Assembly: GCA_038236905.1 (NCBI GenBank)
Contig: JBBRZG010000087.1
Coordinates: forward strand, 1 to 16,466
Direction of reading: 5' to 3'
From: UKL13-2 sp038236905
Lineage (GTDB): Bacteria; Pseudomonadota; Gammaproteobacteria; Burkholderiales; Usitatibacteraceae
DNA length: 16,466 nucleotides
Under the pieces are notes generated by a model. It did no database searches and was not told the DNA's origin. It saw nothing but the letters and a program-made list of their open reading frames with translations. Below are positions 7,003 through 13,158 of the stretch, one piece after another. Numbering within the stretch: the first letter of the stretch is position 1; every line of letters begins with the position of its first letter. Position numbers and translations under genes: made by a program.

Positions 7003-7407
7003 TCAAGTACCCAGTGCCGCGATCCCCGCCGTGGCTACTTGAGCATCCTCGGCAGATTTCACGCCGGAGACACCGACCGCACCGATCGTTTCACCCTCAA
7101 TCACAATCGGCACGCCGCCTTCGAGAAAGGTAATGCCCGGCATCGAGAGTGCAGATACACGGCCGTTGTTGACCATATCCTCATCACCCTTGGTTGCGCG
7201 ACGACGAACCGCTGCGCTGTAAGCTTTACCTTGTGAAATCGCCACACTGGCCTGCGCGCAGCCGTCGAGGCGCTGAAACGACAACAAATGTCCGCCGTCA
7301 TCAACTATTGCAATAGACACCGCCCAGTTATTTTTGTGCGCCTCGGTTTCGGCGGCGGCGGCGATTTTTTTGACGTCTTCAAGCGTCAGGTATTTTTTTG
7401 TTTTCAT
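7003..7407 (-). CDS. GlcG/HbpS-family (DUF336) protein
   Basis: The 134-aa protein matches the GlcG/HbpS family along its length: N-terminal helix LTLEDVKKIAAAAETEA (7-23), strand SIAIVDDGGHLLSFQRLDG (31-49), the helix ASVAISQGKAYSAA (53-66), GGVPIVIEG (97-105) and GAVGVSG (109-115). Family members include the Streptomyces haem-binding protein HbpS and the GlcG protein of glycolate loci; many are uncharacterised. There is no signal peptide, so this copy should be cytosolic. No glycolate oxidase genes are nearby, so I do not use the symbol glcG. A GGGA ribosome binding site is 9-12 nt before the ATG, and a perfect TATAAT lies upstream at 7469-7474. It is the likely first gene of the run down to 4800. 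Confidence 0.9.
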   Translation of the reverse strand: MKTKKYLTLEDVKKIAAAAETEAHKNNWAVSIAIVDDGGHLLSFQRLDGCAQASVAISQGKAYSAAVRRRATKGDEDMVNNGRVSALSMPGITFLEGGVPIVIEGETIGAVGVSGVKSAEDAQVATAGIAALGT

Positions 7408-7468
7408 CGCGATCCCGGAGATAAGTTAGCCTGCGTCAGGGCTGCATTTATGATTGTTTAAGTTTCAA

Positions 7469-7474
7469 ATTATA
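7469..7474 (-). promoter_or_regulatory. TATAAT -10 element for the 7407-4800 gene run
   Basis: Read on the minus strand, a perfect TATAAT lies here, placing a start of transcription near 7462 and a leader of roughly 55 nt before the ATG at 7407. No convincing -35 hexamer was found 16-18 bp upstream, so the promoter may need an activator or the match may be chance. Confidence 0.4.
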
Positions 7475-7608
7475 CGGGCGCGTTAAAGCAATCCTGATTA
7501 GAGCGCTTTTCCTGCTGCGGCTGCACCCGCGCGCCCGGCGAGCTTAAAACAAGTTTTTCACAGCCTCCTACCCTTTTATGGATTTCGCGGTTACACAGGC
7601 AGCAGAAA

Positions 7609-7648
7609 TTTATTATTTTATTATTTTATTATTTTACTATTTCGCTAT
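7609..7648. repeat. 8-bp tandem repeat overlapping the 3' end of the SRPBCC gene
   Basis: Five consecutive 8-bp units read TTTATTAT three times, then TTTACTAT, then TTCGCTAT. Three are identical and two have decayed, the most degenerate lying inside the coding sequence. The stop codon of the SRPBCC gene (7637-7639) falls in the fourth unit. In gene direction the repeat supplies further TAA triplets right after the stop. Confidence 0.85.
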
Positions 7649-8200
7649 TGCGGAATTTACCTCAACCATTTTGCCCTCAACCAGTTTTTTTAATTTTGCC
7701 AGGCCCGCGTCAAAGTCTTTCCCCACCCATCGATCCATCATCAACCCAAAGTAGTGAAAAAACGGATTGGCACCAAACTCACCTTCATTGGTCCAAATCA
7801 CTTTGGTTCCAGATGGATCTGCGGTCATACTCAGCACGCCGCCTGACTTCATACCGAATTCCGGAAAGGTAAGCTGGTAGGCGATACCCTTGGCCGGATC
7901 GGCTGCGGTAAATTCCATCACGCCATCACCTTCTGATTTTGACTGCCAGGCCCACTTGGCACCGACGCCTGACGCCGGCCCAGAATAGTCAATTTTCATG
8001 TCGGGATCGCGCTCATTCCACATGGTCCACGCGCGCCAGTTTCGGGTCTCGGCGATCATCGGATAAATTTTTTCTGCGGGTGCGGCGATAATAATGGATC
8101 GCTCGATCTTGAAGCTGCCTGGCAAGAAAAACCCGACAATCGCGATTGCCGCGACCAACACGACAAGTCCAATAACAATCTTGATCAGGATAGCCATCAT
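7637..8200 (-). CDS. membrane-anchored SRPBCC (START/polyketide cyclase-like) protein
   Basis: The 187-aa protein has one N-terminal membrane helix (about 3-26), then a lipid/ligand-binding SRPBCC fold. Visible landmarks are FKIERSIIIAAPAEKIYPMIA (30-50), the NWRAWTMWNERDPDM turn (54-68), YSGPASGVGAKWAWQSKSEGDG (72-93) and a C-terminal long helix (about 150-180). The order and spacing are typical of the polyketide cyclase/dehydrase-like group common in proteobacteria, whose ligand is usually unknown. The hydrophobic pocket would face the periplasm if the helix acts as an uncleaved anchor. The ATGATG start is preceded by AAGGGG; spacing slightly favours the second ATG at 8197. It is separated from the downstream gene run by 229 bp that include a likely promoter, so it is probably its own unit. 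Confidence 0.85.
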   Translation of the reverse strand: MMAILIKIVIGLVVLVAAIAIVGFFLPGSFKIERSIIIAAPAEKIYPMIAETRNWRAWTMWNERDPDMKIDYSGPASGVGAKWAWQSKSEGDGVMEFTAADPAKGIAYQLTFPEFGMKSGGVLSMTADPSGTKVIWTNEGEFGANPFFHYFGLMMDRWVGKDFDAGLAKLKKLVEGKMVEVNSAIAK

Positions 8201-8351
8201 CCACCCCTTTTCTTATTTGGCGATCAAAGCCATGACCCAATAACTATACGCCTCGCCTCCCGCCTGTACAGCCCGACAAAAATGGGTGGGATGGCGGGTA
8301 AAACGACCACTGGAGCAGGCGCAGGCAAATCAAATGAGGTCGGCGCAACCG

Positions 8352-9380
8352 CTATTTCAGCCTCGGTTTTTTGTTTGCCGATTTTGGCTCAACCTTCGGT
8401 GAAGATTCAGCGCCGCGCTTAGTCCCCGGATGGGTCGCCATCGAACGCTGAGCAGGCGCCGCTTCGCGCCACGGCGCGTCGCTGAACATCTCCACCAGAA
8501 AATTCACGAACGCGGCGACTCGTGGGCTTTTATGTTTGCCGTGGGGATAAACCGCTGACAGCGGCAGCGGTTCAACGTGATGCACGTCGGTCAATAAAGG
8601 CACCAGCCACCCCGCGCGAATGCCATCGGCGACAATGACATCCGACAGCCGGATAATACCCACGCCGGTGGCAGCAAGCTGCAGCAGCGTCTCGGCATTG
8701 TTCGCGCTCACATTACCGGTCACGTCGATACTTTTGATACCCTGCTGGCCGTTGCCGGCATTTGTCGTATCGAACGGCCAACGGCGCAACTGCGGCGCGC
8801 CACTGATGGACACGCAATTGTGATGCGCCAGGTCTTCGGGTGTTTTAGGCACGCCGTGCTTTTTTAAATACGCGGGTGAGGCGCAAATCACCCGATGTAA
8901 ATCACAAATCTTTTTGGCCACCAATGAAGAATCGCGCAGGTTGCCGGTGCGAATCGCCACATCCGCGCCCTCTTCAATCAGATCCACCACCCGATCAGTG
9001 ACTGAAATTTCGAGCTCAATGTCGGGGTATTGATCCAGAAATCGCGGTAGCGCGGGTGCCAGCTGGTGCATCCCAAATGCCACCCCCACATTGATGCGAA
9101 GCAGGCCTTTGGGTTGGGCACTAAACCGGGTGACCTCCGTCTCCGCCTCTTCGATATCGCTCAAGATACGCTTGGCACTGGCGAAATAGGCCTCTCCCTC
9201 AGCGGTCAGTGCGAGTTTGCGGGTGGTGCGATTCATCAGCCGGACGCCCAGCCGGTCCTCCATGCGCGTGACCAGCTTTGAAAGCGCGGACGGCGTCAAA
9301 TCCAGATCGCGCGACGCGGCTGAAAATCCGCCCAATTCAACCGAACGTACAAAGGCACGCATTTCTCCAGGTTTATCCAA
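8352..9380 (-). CDS. LysR-family transcriptional regulator
   Basis: The 342-aa protein has an N-terminal winged helix-turn-helix (about 1-60) with GGFSAASRDLDLTPSALSKLVTRMEDRLGVRLMNRTTR (18-54), a linker helix and a substrate-binding domain (about 90-295, with VDLIEEGADVAIRTG at 132-146). It resembles the large CrgA/AaeR-like subgroup that often controls oxidoreductase or efflux genes. The start is TTG at 9380, since LysR proteins of this group usually begin MD....M..FV; the ATG at 9362 would remove the first six residues. A GAGG lies just before the TTG. An unusual basic Lys/Pro-rich tail (about 311-342) extends past the normal end. The gene is divergent from small ORFs at 9469-9752, and a T-N11-A type box lies between them. 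Confidence 0.93.
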   Translation of the reverse strand: MDKPGEMRAFVRSVELGGFSAASRDLDLTPSALSKLVTRMEDRLGVRLMNRTTRKLALTAEGEAYFASAKRILSDIEEAETEVTRFSAQPKGLLRINVGVAFGMHQLAPALPRFLDQYPDIELEISVTDRVVDLIEEGADVAIRTGNLRDSSLVAKKICDLHRVICASPAYLKKHGVPKTPEDLAHHNCVSISGAPQLRRWPFDTTNAGNGQQGIKSIDVTGNVSANNAETLLQLAATGVGIIRLSDVIVADGIRAGWLVPLLTDVHHVEPLPLSAVYPHGKHKSPRVAAFVNFLVEMFSDAPWREAAPAQRSMATHPGTKRGAESSPKVEPKSANKKPRLK

Positions 9381-9396
9381 AAATCGCCTCGCAATA

Positions 9397-9429
9397 TTGT
9401 TGTTTATGAAATAAATTCCACAATATTAT
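9397..9429 (+). promoter_or_regulatory. putative promoter with internal T-N11-A palindrome
   Basis: On the plus strand TTGTTT (9400-9405), an 18-bp spacer and TATTAT (9424-9429) form a weak promoter pointing at the small ORFs. TTTATGAAATAAA (9403-9415), a perfect 5-3-5 inverted repeat of the T-N11-A form bound by LysR proteins, overlaps the -35 and spacer. CAATATT occurs on both sides (9392 and 9421). The site is 23-35 bp from the LysR start codon, fitting autoregulation and control of the divergent unit. Confidence 0.4.
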
Positions 9430-9468
9430 GCCTTTTTGCTTGATTGTCTTCTAGGCAAGAGGAATAAA

Positions 9469-9546
9469 ATGACCCTCGTAGAGACATCGATGCCTTATGA
9501 ATCGTTTAGCGATCCGGACAAAGATGTTTTACAAAGCTCTTATTGA
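9469..9546 (+). CDS. possible 25-aa leader peptide or micro-protein
   Basis: The ATG at 9469 follows AAGAGGA with a 5-nt spacer, an excellent ribosome binding site. The frame encodes 25 residues rich in acidic and Ser residues (ETSMPYESFSDPDKD) and ends TGA at 9544-9546. It sits 23 bp before the next start, which has its own strong ribosome binding site. It may be a leader peptide coupling translation to the 60-aa gene or a genuine micro-protein. No homology is claimed; the evidence is only the translation signal and position. Confidence 0.35.
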   Translation: MTLVETSMPYESFSDPDKDVLQSSY

Positions 9547-9569
9547 TGAAATTGGCCAAGGAGGCCGCC

Positions 9570-9752
9570 ATGAAAACAACCGTTAAAACATCCATCCAAG
9601 ACAGCCCGAGTGATTCGCGTTTCAATGCCGTCCGCAACATTATGGGCAATCTGACCCAAGCCTTTGGTGAGAAGCTGCGCCGCAAGCACGAAGCATGGTT
9701 ACGTCGCAATCGGACTAACAGTGTTAATGCCGCGATTGGCACTCCCGCTTAA
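9570..9752 (+). CDS. small basic protein (60 aa), unknown
   Basis: A near-perfect AAGGAGG (9558-9564) with a 5-nt spacer fixes the start at 9570, giving 60 aa. An in-frame ATG at 9543 would be longer but lacks this signal. The protein has a polar N-terminus (KTTVKTSIQDSPSDS), then a probable amphipathic helix with a basic face (about 18-47, including GEKLRRKHEAWLRRNR). It has no Cys, membrane helix or signal peptide. I do not recognise the family. It could bind nucleic acid or membrane, judging only by the charge. It is divergent from the LysR gene and may be its target. The longer minus-strand frame here lacks a comparable start signal. Confidence 0.6.
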   Translation: MKTTVKTSIQDSPSDSRFNAVRNIMGNLTQAFGEKLRRKHEAWLRRNRTNSVNAAIGTPA

Positions 9753-9763
9753 GATCAAGCAAA

Positions 9764-9909
9764 CGATCAACCAAGTAATCAGCCGTTGATCGCGGGAACC
9801 CGAATCCAGCCGGAGCGAGATTTCTTGGCACCGCAACGACTTGTCAATGCGCCATCGGGGTCAGCGCAAAGTTAACTTCTTGAGTCCAAAAGCCCGCGAT
9901 CAACGGGCT
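9764..9909. other. structured spacer with alternative inverted-repeat pairings
   Basis: CCGTTGATCGCGGG (9783-9796) is exactly complementary to CCCGCGATCAACGG (9893-9906), and the pairing extends by AGC/GCT past a one-base bulge. The same left arm can instead pair with CGATCAAC at 9764-9771 (8 bp, 13-nt loop). The two pairings exclude each other. Inside the 96-nt loop are a TGCGC/GCGCA stem (9849-9853 with 9864-9868), the palindrome AAGTTAACTT (9869-9878) and a TCAA/TTGA pair, so a branched RNA fold is possible. It lies after the 60-aa gene and before the TATAAT of the next gene. It could be an sRNA, an mRNA 3' element or a small decayed repeat element; no target-site duplication is visible. 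Confidence 0.5.
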
Positions 9910-9949
9910 GCGCGAGGGAGACACATATACGGACCACCAGTGCGGGCTA

Positions 9950-9955
9950 TATAAT
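9950..9955 (+). promoter_or_regulatory. TATAAT -10 element for the DUF2863 gene
   Basis: This is a perfect -10 hexamer 30 bp before the ATG at 9986, giving a leader of about 25 nt. The expected -35 region (around 9926-9932) does not resemble TTGACA. The short leader has no clear ribosome binding site. Confidence 0.5.
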
Positions 9956-9985
9956 GTCGATCCTGTAATATTTGCGTTGATCCTC

Positions 9986-11245
9986 ATGAAACGTTCCCGT
10001 CCCAAAGCCGAACCTTCTCAATCGGCCAAGCTGAAGCAACCGAAGCCCCGCACCGCACGCCTAGCGCGCGACGCGCAGCAACTCATTACGCTCGCCGCGC
10101 ACTGCACGCAAGCGGGTAGCCGTTACGAAGATTTATTTTGGGAACGCGAAATTATCGCGCTGGGCTCAAAGCTGATGGCGGCGGGACAAGATTCTGTGAT
10201 CGAAGCGGCGCTGGACAGCACACTCGACAGCAGCCTTGAGAGCGATCTCGATACCCACGAAACACTGCTCTCATTTTGCGAGGCGGCGGCAGAATGCTCG
10301 ACGATTGATGTCAAAGGTGCAAGCTTTGATACGCTGCTGATTGCGCTGCCGATGGTGGCGTGGTCACGCTATGCCATTGCCTCCGGCCCGCTATCCGTGA
10401 CCGCAGTAAAAGGGAGTGCAAAAAGTGACCCGGCCGCCAACAAAACGACCGGCGCATTGATGGCCGCGCTGCATACCCACATCCTGGCGAAAGATGCACA
10501 AGCCTGTATGAGCCCCTATCTTTACAGCATCGATCAAATGCCGGTCAGTTTTTCGGGTGTCCACAAACTTGCACAAAAACTCACCCATGCCGCGATTGAT
10601 AAAACGCAGCCCAGCTTTGACTACGCGAAATTACCCACCGCAGCTGAATTGCTGGCGGACGTTCGATTTTTAATTGCAGGGGTCAGCGTACCCGAAGGTG
10701 CGCCCCTGTTTCGCTGGCAGGCAGATGTTGCCATCAACCGCGACACCTGCGCAGCCACTTGGACGGCAGCAGCAAAACCGTTAATGGCGGGTCTGTTACC
10801 CGGCTGTGAATTTGAATGTTTGCTGCCGGATGCGTATTTCGTGAGTTGCCGAGAAGCCGACCGCCGGGTACGCCCGTATGCGATCCGATCGGCCGTCGCG
10901 TTCTTAGAAACCACCTTGAAAGTCAAGCCGGAAAAGGTTCATGCGGTGGTCGCAGCGGTGGGCGAAAAAGCGGTGACAGAGTTCCGCATCAGCTTCATCA
11001 CGCCCGGCCAGAGTGACGTCGTACACGGCTCGATCTGGCCGGTATTTTCAGCGGAAGAAGATGAGAGCGAAATCATTCGCGTGCTGCGCGAATGCAAAGT
11101 CGGCAACATCATCACGCCGGAAGGCATGTTCGATGCGGAGCATTGCGAAGATTGCGGCGCGCCCTTGTTCGCGAACGCCGACAGCGAGATGGTGCATCCA
11201 GCGTGGCCGGACGATGCCGAACATACTGCGGCGCACTACCACTAA
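9986..11245 (+). CDS. DUF2863-family protein
   Basis: The 419-aa protein has a basic N-terminus (KRSRPKAEPSQSAKLKQPKPR), then RLARDAQQLITLAAHCTQAGSRYEDLFWE (about 25-53) and LLIALPMVAWSRYAIASG (about 117-134), which I recognise as the start of DUF2863. That family is uncharacterised and I know it mainly from Betaproteobacteria. No catalytic motif stands out. The tail has a Cys-x2-Cys pair (C387, C390 in CEDCGAP) and several His, possibly a metal site. It has no membrane helix or signal peptide, so it is probably cytosolic. I chose ATG 9986 over the TTG at 9977 because the ATG fits the family start and the TATAAT at 9950. It converges on the esterase gene, 51 bp away. Confidence 0.85.
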   Translation: MKRSRPKAEPSQSAKLKQPKPRTARLARDAQQLITLAAHCTQAGSRYEDLFWEREIIALGSKLMAAGQDSVIEAALDSTLDSSLESDLDTHETLLSFCEAAAECSTIDVKGASFDTLLIALPMVAWSRYAIASGPLSVTAVKGSAKSDPAANKTTGALMAALHTHILAKDAQACMSPYLYSIDQMPVSFSGVHKLAQKLTHAAIDKTQPSFDYAKLPTAAELLADVRFLIAGVSVPEGAPLFRWQADVAINRDTCAATWTAAAKPLMAGLLPGCEFECLLPDAYFVSCREADRRVRPYAIRSAVAFLETTLKVKPEKVHAVVAAVGEKAVTEFRISFITPGQSDVVHGSIWPVFSAEEDESEIIRVLRECKVGNIITPEGMFDAEHCEDCGAPLFANADSEMVHPAWPDDAEHTAAHYH

Positions 11246-11264
11246 AATCAGCAAACCGCCGGGC

Positions 11265-11285
11265 CCGGTCCACGACCTTGACCGG
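11265..11285. terminator. weak hairpin between convergent genes
   Basis: CCGGTC (11265-11270) and GACCGG (11280-11285) form a 6-bp stem with a 9-nt loop, next to a CCGGGCCCGG palindrome (11259-11268). There is no U-run on either strand. It sits in the 51-bp gap between convergent stops, where a bidirectional terminator is expected, but the match is weak. Confidence 0.25.
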
Positions 11286-11296
11286 CGCGGCGCACG

Positions 11297-12403
11297 TTAG
11301 GCTTTTAAGGCGTCAACCAAAAACGGCAAGCTCTCGTCCATCCGATAGTCGACACTCGAATGCGTGTCGTTAAATTCCTCGTAGCAATGCGAAATGCCAG
11401 CCAGCTTTAAGCGTTTCGACAAAATGCGTGCGCCGTAGTGAATGTGGTACTGATCGCGCCAGCCACAATCAATAAAAATGCCGTGCAATGATTTGAGTTG
11501 CATCTTGTATTTCTCGACCAGATTGATCGGATCGTGTTTGAGCCAGTTTTTCCAGCGCGCCTCAATCAGTTCACCGGTCTCAAGGTTAAACGGCAATCGA
11601 AATCCCAGCGGCGCTTGGGGATCGGAATCGTAGGTCGCCGCCATCGCAATCAACATCAGCGCGTGGCCTTCGTTTTCGTTTAAACGCTCCTCACGCCAAG
11701 CATGCGCAAGAAAGTTTTTTACGCGGCCATCATCGAGCCCGGCAGCCGCATTTTTTTCCTCGATCAGTACGTCAATCGCGCCTTTTACGCGCTTCTTTGT
11801 TTTATGTTTGGTGAGCTCGGTGAGTGTGCGCGGCCAATCGCTCATATACACAAAATCAAAATAGGCATCTCCGGAATGACTCGCGATCGCACCCCAATAT
11901 TTTGAATATTTCATGCCGTGGATAATCGCACCATACCCACCGGATGACTTTCCAAAACAGCCGCGATGGTCGCGCGAAGCTAGCGTGCGAAATTCTTTAT
12001 CCACCAGCGGAATCAGCTCTTTGGTCAAATAATCTGCGTAGTCGCCGACCGCAGATGAATTGATGTATTGGTTTCCACCCAGCGCCGTAAAACAATCTGG
12101 GAACACAATAATCGCCGGTCCCATCTTGCGCTGATGAATGAGACGGGCCGCACGCTCGGGCACGTTCTCATCAAAGCCGCGCCAATTTACATGCGAAAGT
12201 CCCGAGCCGGTAAAGCCAACCAGATCGTATAAAACCGGGAACCGTTGCGATGGCTGCTGGTCATATTGCGGCGGTAACCACACGGTCAGCAAGCGTTTAT
12301 GCGGGTCTCCGAGCAGTTTGGGAATGCTGGCCTTGAGGATTTTCGAATCAAATTCGATAGTAACAATGCGGCCTAGCGGCCAGCGCGGACGTTTCAATGC
12401 CAT
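11297..12403 (-). CDS. putative esterase, alpha/beta hydrolase (esterase D/PF00756-like)
   Basis: The 368-aa protein has the esterase D-type hydrolase layout. It shows RLLTVWLPPQYD (37-48), RFPVLYDLVGF (54-64), the oxyanion/strand region IIVFPDC (98-104), the nucleophile elbow GKSSGG (151-156, S153 in G-x-S-x-G), a probable acid D317 in DCGWRDQYH, and H348 in FNDTHSS. Ester or thioester hydrolysis is expected; substrate is unknown. The region 185-305 is longer than in S-formylglutathione hydrolases and may form a lid. No signal peptide is seen, so it is cytosolic. A GAGG ribosome binding site is 8 nt before the ATG. It is divergent from the DUF1993 gene across a 237-bp spacer. Confidence 0.88.
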   Translation of the reverse strand: MALKRPRWPLGRIVTIEFDSKILKASIPKLLGDPHKRLLTVWLPPQYDQQPSQRFPVLYDLVGFTGSGLSHVNWRGFDENVPERAARLIHQRKMGPAIIVFPDCFTALGGNQYINSSAVGDYADYLTKELIPLVDKEFRTLASRDHRGCFGKSSGGYGAIIHGMKYSKYWGAIASHSGDAYFDFVYMSDWPRTLTELTKHKTKKRVKGAIDVLIEEKNAAAGLDDGRVKNFLAHAWREERLNENEGHALMLIAMAATYDSDPQAPLGFRLPFNLETGELIEARWKNWLKHDPINLVEKYKMQLKSLHGIFIDCGWRDQYHIHYGARILSKRLKLAGISHCYEEFNDTHSSVDYRMDESLPFLVDALKA

Positions 12404-12456
12404 GTTGATGCCTCTGAAATAGAAAGAAAAAGCGAACCAAAAGTTAATGCGTCAAT

Positions 12457-12476
12457 TCTAGCCTCGTCTAGCCTCG
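12457..12476. repeat. 10-bp tandem direct repeat in a divergent spacer
   Basis: TCTAGCCTCG occurs twice head to tail. It lies 54 bp upstream of the esterase start and about 62 bp before the putative -35 element of the DUF1993 gene, so it could be a paired regulator site or a recent duplication. Confidence 0.55.
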
Positions 12477-12538
12477 ATTTGATTTGGCACTAAATTAGGC
12501 GCTTATTTCCGCTCTCGTTGTCTTCATCAAATTTAATA

Positions 12539-12568
12539 TTGCCAACTTTTAACGGCGCGCCTGATAAA
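12539..12568 (+). promoter_or_regulatory. putative promoter for the DUF1993-hydrolase pair
   Basis: TTGCCA (12539-12544, five of six bases of the consensus) is followed after 18 bp by GATAAA (12563-12568, four of six). This would start transcription near 12575, leaving a leader of about 65 nt before the ATG at 12641. It is a reasonable but unproven sigma-70 match. Confidence 0.45.
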
Positions 12569-12640
12569 ATCACCCGCTCAATTCGCAAACTGTAATTCGA
12601 TAAGTTTGCATTTCACGCAGCCTCACCAAGGAAACGCACC

Positions 12641-13147
12641 ATGACAATTTCAATGTATCAAGCTTCCGCTCCCGTCTTCACCCGCATGCTCACGCAGCTC
12701 AAAGTGATTTTGGACAAAACCGCCGCGCACGCAGCCGCAAAAAAAATTGACGACAGCGTTTATTTGACCGCGCGCCTTTATCCCGACATGCTGCCGATGG
12801 GCCGGCAAATTCACATCGCCTGCGATTTTGCAAAAGGCTGTTGCGCGCGCTTGGCAGGCATAGAAATCCCAAAATACGAAGACAACGAAATGACCTTCGC
12901 CGATTTTCAGGCGCGCATCGATAAGACTATCGCCTTTGTCGCCTCAATCGCTCCCGCGCAAATTGACGGACAAGAAGACCGCGACATCAGCCTCACCATT
13001 GCGGGCAACCCAGTCACCTTCAAAGGTCAAGCCTATTTGCTGCATATGGCGCTGCCGAATTTCTACTTTCACCTGACCACCGCTTACGCCATTCTTCGCC
13101 ATAACGGCATCGAAATCGGCAAAGGTGATTTTTTGGGCGGACGTTAA
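12641..13147 (+). CDS. DUF1993-family protein
   Basis: The 168-aa protein fits DUF1993, a helical-bundle family related to DinB-like folds. Landmarks are MTISMYQASAPVFTRMLTQL (1-20), the acidic-Leu stretch ARLYPDMLPMGRQIHIACDFAKG (44-66), TFADFQARIDKTIAFV (about 85-100) and the C-terminal PNFYFHLTTAYAILRHNGIEIGK (about 139-162). DUF1993 proteins are uncharacterised; some DinB-fold relatives bind metal through His residues, and H58, H145 and the late H157 are candidates here. It is cytosolic. An AAGGAAA ribosome binding site lies 9 nt before the ATG. The next gene begins 11 bp after its stop, so the two are probably one transcript. Confidence 0.92.
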   Translation: MTISMYQASAPVFTRMLTQLKVILDKTAAHAAAKKIDDSVYLTARLYPDMLPMGRQIHIACDFAKGCCARLAGIEIPKYEDNEMTFADFQARIDKTIAFVASIAPAQIDGQEDRDISLTIAGNPVTFKGQAYLLHMALPNFYFHLTTAYAILRHNGIEIGKGDFLGGR

Positions 13148-13158
13148 TTCATTAACTT

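Noticed and set aside
8288..8428. Small plus-strand ORF (MGGMAGKTTTGAGAGKS...) with a P-loop-like GAGAGKS
   Set aside because: It has no ribosome binding site, overlaps the LysR tail and lacks any other nucleotide-binding landmark.
9506..9742. 78-aa minus-strand ORF opposite the 60-aa small gene
   Set aside because: No start signal is visible, whereas the plus frame has AAGGAGG at ideal spacing.
9783..9906. Inverted repeat as an insertion sequence or MITE
   Set aside because: No transposase is present and no target-site duplication flanks the arms; kept only as a structured element of unknown nature.
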